From positions 310,001 to 374,000 of the forward strand of contig NZ_SCVC01000006.1 of NCBI RefSeq assembly GCF_004297405.1: DNA of 64,000 nt, in the 5' to 3' direction. Source of the DNA: Reyranella sp. (lineage in GTDB: Bacteria; Pseudomonadota; Alphaproteobacteria; Reyranellales; Reyranellaceae). Of this stretch, positions 62,137 through 64,000 are shown piece by piece. Position 1 is the first letter of the stretch. Every line of letters starts with the position of its first letter. Under the pieces are notes generated by a model, which saw nothing but the letters and a program-made list of their open reading frames with translations, was not told where the DNA came from and searched no databases. Both the position numbers and the translations under genes were made by a program.

Positions 62137-63303
62137 ATGGATAATCCTTACGCCCCGACGCACCCCGAGATCCGCGACGCCGTTCGCCAACTTTGCCTCA
62201 AGTTTGACGGCAGCTACTGGCGGGAGCTGGACCGCGAGCGCGGCTATCCGACGGCCTTCGTGAAGGCGCTGACGGAGGCGGGCTGGCTGTCGATCCTGAT
62301 CCCCGAGGAATATGGCGGCGCGGGGCTCGGCATCTCGGCGGCGAGCGCGGTGCTGGAGGAGATCCACAAGGCCGGCTGCAACGCCGCGGCCTGCCACGCC
62401 CAGATGTACATCATGGGCACAGTGCTACGGCACGGCAGCAAGGAGCAGAAGGAGCGCTACCTGCCGAAGATCGCCACTGGCGAACTGCGCTTGCAGGCGT
62501 TCGGCGTCACCGAGCCGTCGAGCGGCACCGATACGCTGAGCCTGCGCACCACGGCGGTGAAGAGGGACAACAGCACCTACGTCGTGAACGGACAGAAGGT
62601 GTGGACCAGCCGCGCTGAGCATTCCGACCTGATGCTTCTGCTCGCCCGCACCATGCCGCGCGACCAGACCAAGAAGAAGACGGAAGGCCTGTCGGTGTTC
62701 CTGGTCGACATGCGCTCGGCACTGGGCAAGGGCCTCACCATCCGGCCGATCCGCACGATGATGAACCACAACAGCACCGAAGTGTTCTTCGACAACATGG
62801 AAGTGTCCGCCGAAAACCTGATCGGCGAGGAGGGGCAGGGCTTCCGCTACATCCTCTCCGGCATGAACGCCGAGCGCGTGCTGATCGCCTCGGAGTGCAT
62901 CGGCGACGGCAAGTGGTTCATCGAGAAGGCGGTGAACTACGCCAAGGAGCGCAAGCTGTTCGGTCGCGCGATCGGCCAGAACCAGGGCGTCCAGTATCCC
63001 ATCGCGCGCGCCTATACACAGATCGAGGCAGCCGACCTGATGGTGCGCAAGGCGGCGGCGATGTACGAGGCGGGCATCAATGCCGGCGCCGAGGCCAACA
63101 TGGCCAAGATGCTGGCGTCGGAAGCCTCGTGGGCGGCGGCCGAGATGTGCGTCCAGACGCATGGCGGCTTCGGCTTTGCCGAGGAGTACGACGTCGAGCG
63201 CAAGTTCCGCGAAGCGCGCCTCTACACGGTGGCGCCGATCTCGACCAACATGATCCTGAACTTTGTGGCCGAGCACGTGCTGGGACTGCCACGCTCGTAC
63301 TGA
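62137..63303 (+). CDS. Acyl-CoA dehydrogenase
   Basis: A 388-residue FAD enzyme that introduces a double bond into acyl-CoA. FGVTEPSSGTDTLSLRT with VVNGQKVWTSRAEHS is the flavin-binding middle domain; LFGRAIGQNQGVQYPIARAY and the C-terminal helices with YDVERKFREARLYTVAPIS follow. It is of the long-substrate type by length, but the acyl group is not known. No electron-transfer flavoprotein genes are close by. Confidence 0.93.
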   Translation: MDNPYAPTHPEIRDAVRQLCLKFDGSYWRELDRERGYPTAFVKALTEAGWLSILIPEEYGGAGLGISAASAVLEEIHKAGCNAAACHAQMYIMGTVLRHGSKEQKERYLPKIATGELRLQAFGVTEPSSGTDTLSLRTTAVKRDNSTYVVNGQKVWTSRAEHSDLMLLLARTMPRDQTKKKTEGLSVFLVDMRSALGKGLTIRPIRTMMNHNSTEVFFDNMEVSAENLIGEEGQGFRYILSGMNAERVLIASECIGDGKWFIEKAVNYAKERKLFGRAIGQNQGVQYPIARAYTQIEAADLMVRKAAAMYEAGINAGAEANMAKMLASEASWAAAEMCVQTHGGFGFAEEYDVERKFREARLYTVAPISTNMILNFVAEHVLGLPRSY

Positions 63304-63325
63304 TCGAGAGGCCGGATAGCAGGAG

Positions 63326-64000
63326 CTAGGGAGCTTCCGTCGACTGGCCGAAGATGGCGTTCGCCACCATCTTCTGGAAATGGATGACGAGGTGTTCGCT
63401 GTTCGTGAGGAAACGGCCGCGATCGGGAAGGCCGCCTAAGAGGCCACGCTGTACTGAATCGGTCAGCGTGTCGTCTTCCTTGGCGACCTGCTTGTTGAAG
63501 GCCACCAGCGATTGGGCAAACTCCGCGCTGACCCCAGGACCGAAGAATTGCTCGGAGAAACCCTTGGTCGCATTGGGTCCGTCGGGTATCCAGACGTCGA
63601 TCGACAAGTTGGGAAAGCCCGGATTGATGTTGATGGTCACGTTGGGCCACAGGAAATGATACTGCGACTGGGTGACGTCGCCCGCTACATCGTAGAGCTT
63701 GATCTTGCTTTTGCCTTGCAGGGCCGACGGGCGCACCTGGCCGCTCTGGCTTGAAAACCATCCATGGGCGGTCAGAGTATAGGCGTCCGGCCGAACGTCA
63801 ATCGCCGCATTGAAACCCGGATGAGCGACCGCGCAATGGTAGCACTCCAGGTAATTCTCCAGCATCGTCTTCCAGTTGGCGTGCGACTGCCATTCCTCGC
63901 AGCTGTAGGGCTGAAGCGTGTCGAGGACGACACCGCTGCCGGCGATGATGTCGAGGATCGGTCCGTAGTAGTCATGGACTGGTCGGGCATTGGCATCGAG
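63326..64000 (-). CDS. Rieske-type oxygenase alpha subunit (partial, 5' end outside)
   Basis: The minus-strand frame is open from the window edge to the stop at 63326 (224 residues). It begins in the catalytic domain (VHDYYGPILDIIAG) and holds the mononuclear-iron motif ENYLECYHCAVAHPGF with its two His, then WPNVTININPGFPNLSIDVW and a DDTLTDSVQRGL helix with the third ligand Asp. The Rieske domain must lie beyond base 64000. It resembles choline/carnitine-type Rieske oxygenases more than the one at 26348. Convergent with the acyl-CoA dehydrogenase. Confidence 0.9.
   Translation of the reverse strand, partial: LDANARPVHDYYGPILDIIAGSGVVLDTLQPYSCEEWQSHANWKTMLENYLECYHCAVAHPGFNAAIDVRPDAYTLTAHGWFSSQSGQVRPSALQGKSKIKLYDVAGDVTQSQYHFLWPNVTININPGFPNLSIDVWIPDGPNATKGFSEQFFGPGVSAEFAQSLVAFNKQVAKEDDTLTDSVQRGLLGGLPDRGRFLTNSEHLVIHFQKMVANAIFGQSTEAP

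Overview
The window is 64 kb of high-GC, gene-dense chromosome with very short intergenic spaces, many ATGA/GTGA start-stop overlaps and frequent GTG or TTG starts. Gene content (Bug/TctC solute receptors, amidases, GMC oxidoreductase, D-aminoacylase, several GSTs, P450 plus acyl-CoA ligases, class 3 asparaginase, ErpA next to XthA) points to a soil or water alphaproteobacterium of the Rhodospirillales/Hyphomicrobiales kind. A Reyranella-like organism is my guess from gene style, not a proven assignment. No rRNA, tRNA, CRISPR array or transposase gene was seen.

Layout. 1-6.8 kb: small envelope proteins, a fatty-acid-hydroxylase-type membrane protein, a DUF6166 protein coupled to a zinc alcohol dehydrogenase, a GntR regulator, an SGNH-hydrolase remnant and a Baeyer-Villiger-type monooxygenase. 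7-16.5 kb: an MFS carrier and two divergent operons. One, on the minus strand, encodes GMC oxidoreductase, a MetE-like protein, a 2-hydroxyacid dehydrogenase and a Bug receptor. The other, on the plus strand, encodes a SnoaL-like protein, a D-aminoacylase-type amidohydrolase and a small exported protein, and meets a second MetE-like gene. 16.5-24.7 kb: amidase, LysR with nitronate monooxygenase, TetR with a VOC protein, a branched-chain amino acid binding protein, CutA-HtrA, two micro-ORFs for membrane peptides and an orphan acyl carrier protein. 24.9-31.9 kb: a glutamine-synthetase-like/Rieske oxygenase pair facing an IclR regulator, a decayed phosphotransferase, a hydrolase-dehydrogenase pair and a GST.

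31.9-44.3 kb: a NEW3 protein with an ABC exporter and a GNAT-like protein, RluA, amidase, a FAH-family gene divergent from a DHDPS-family gene, a GST-ArsR operon under a 40-bp perfect inverted repeat, three acetyltransferase genes (one preceded by a likely leader-peptide attenuator, one lacking its acetyl-CoA loop) and two further GSTs. 44.4-48.6 kb: a 1399-residue glycine-rich autotransporter. 48.7-58.2 kb: two acyl-CoA ligases, P450, PP2C phosphatase, asparaginase, RNA uracil methyltransferase, SDR, an ASCH-like protein and XthA. 58.2-64 kb: a low-GC single-gene insert flanked by a 14-bp direct repeat and encoding a HEPN-type protein that splits the erpA-xthA gene pair, then ErpA, a DMT carrier, a DUF4392 protein, acyl-CoA dehydrogenase and a partial Rieske oxygenase.

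Most of the region looks like catabolism and detoxification of organic acids, amides and aromatic or hydrophobic compounds, each small operon with its own regulator. The two most unusual items are the HEPN insert at 58185-59805 (possible anti-phage gene) and the leader peptide with a Trp-Tyr-Phe run and attenuator hairpin at 41492-41635, in front of the acetyltransferases.
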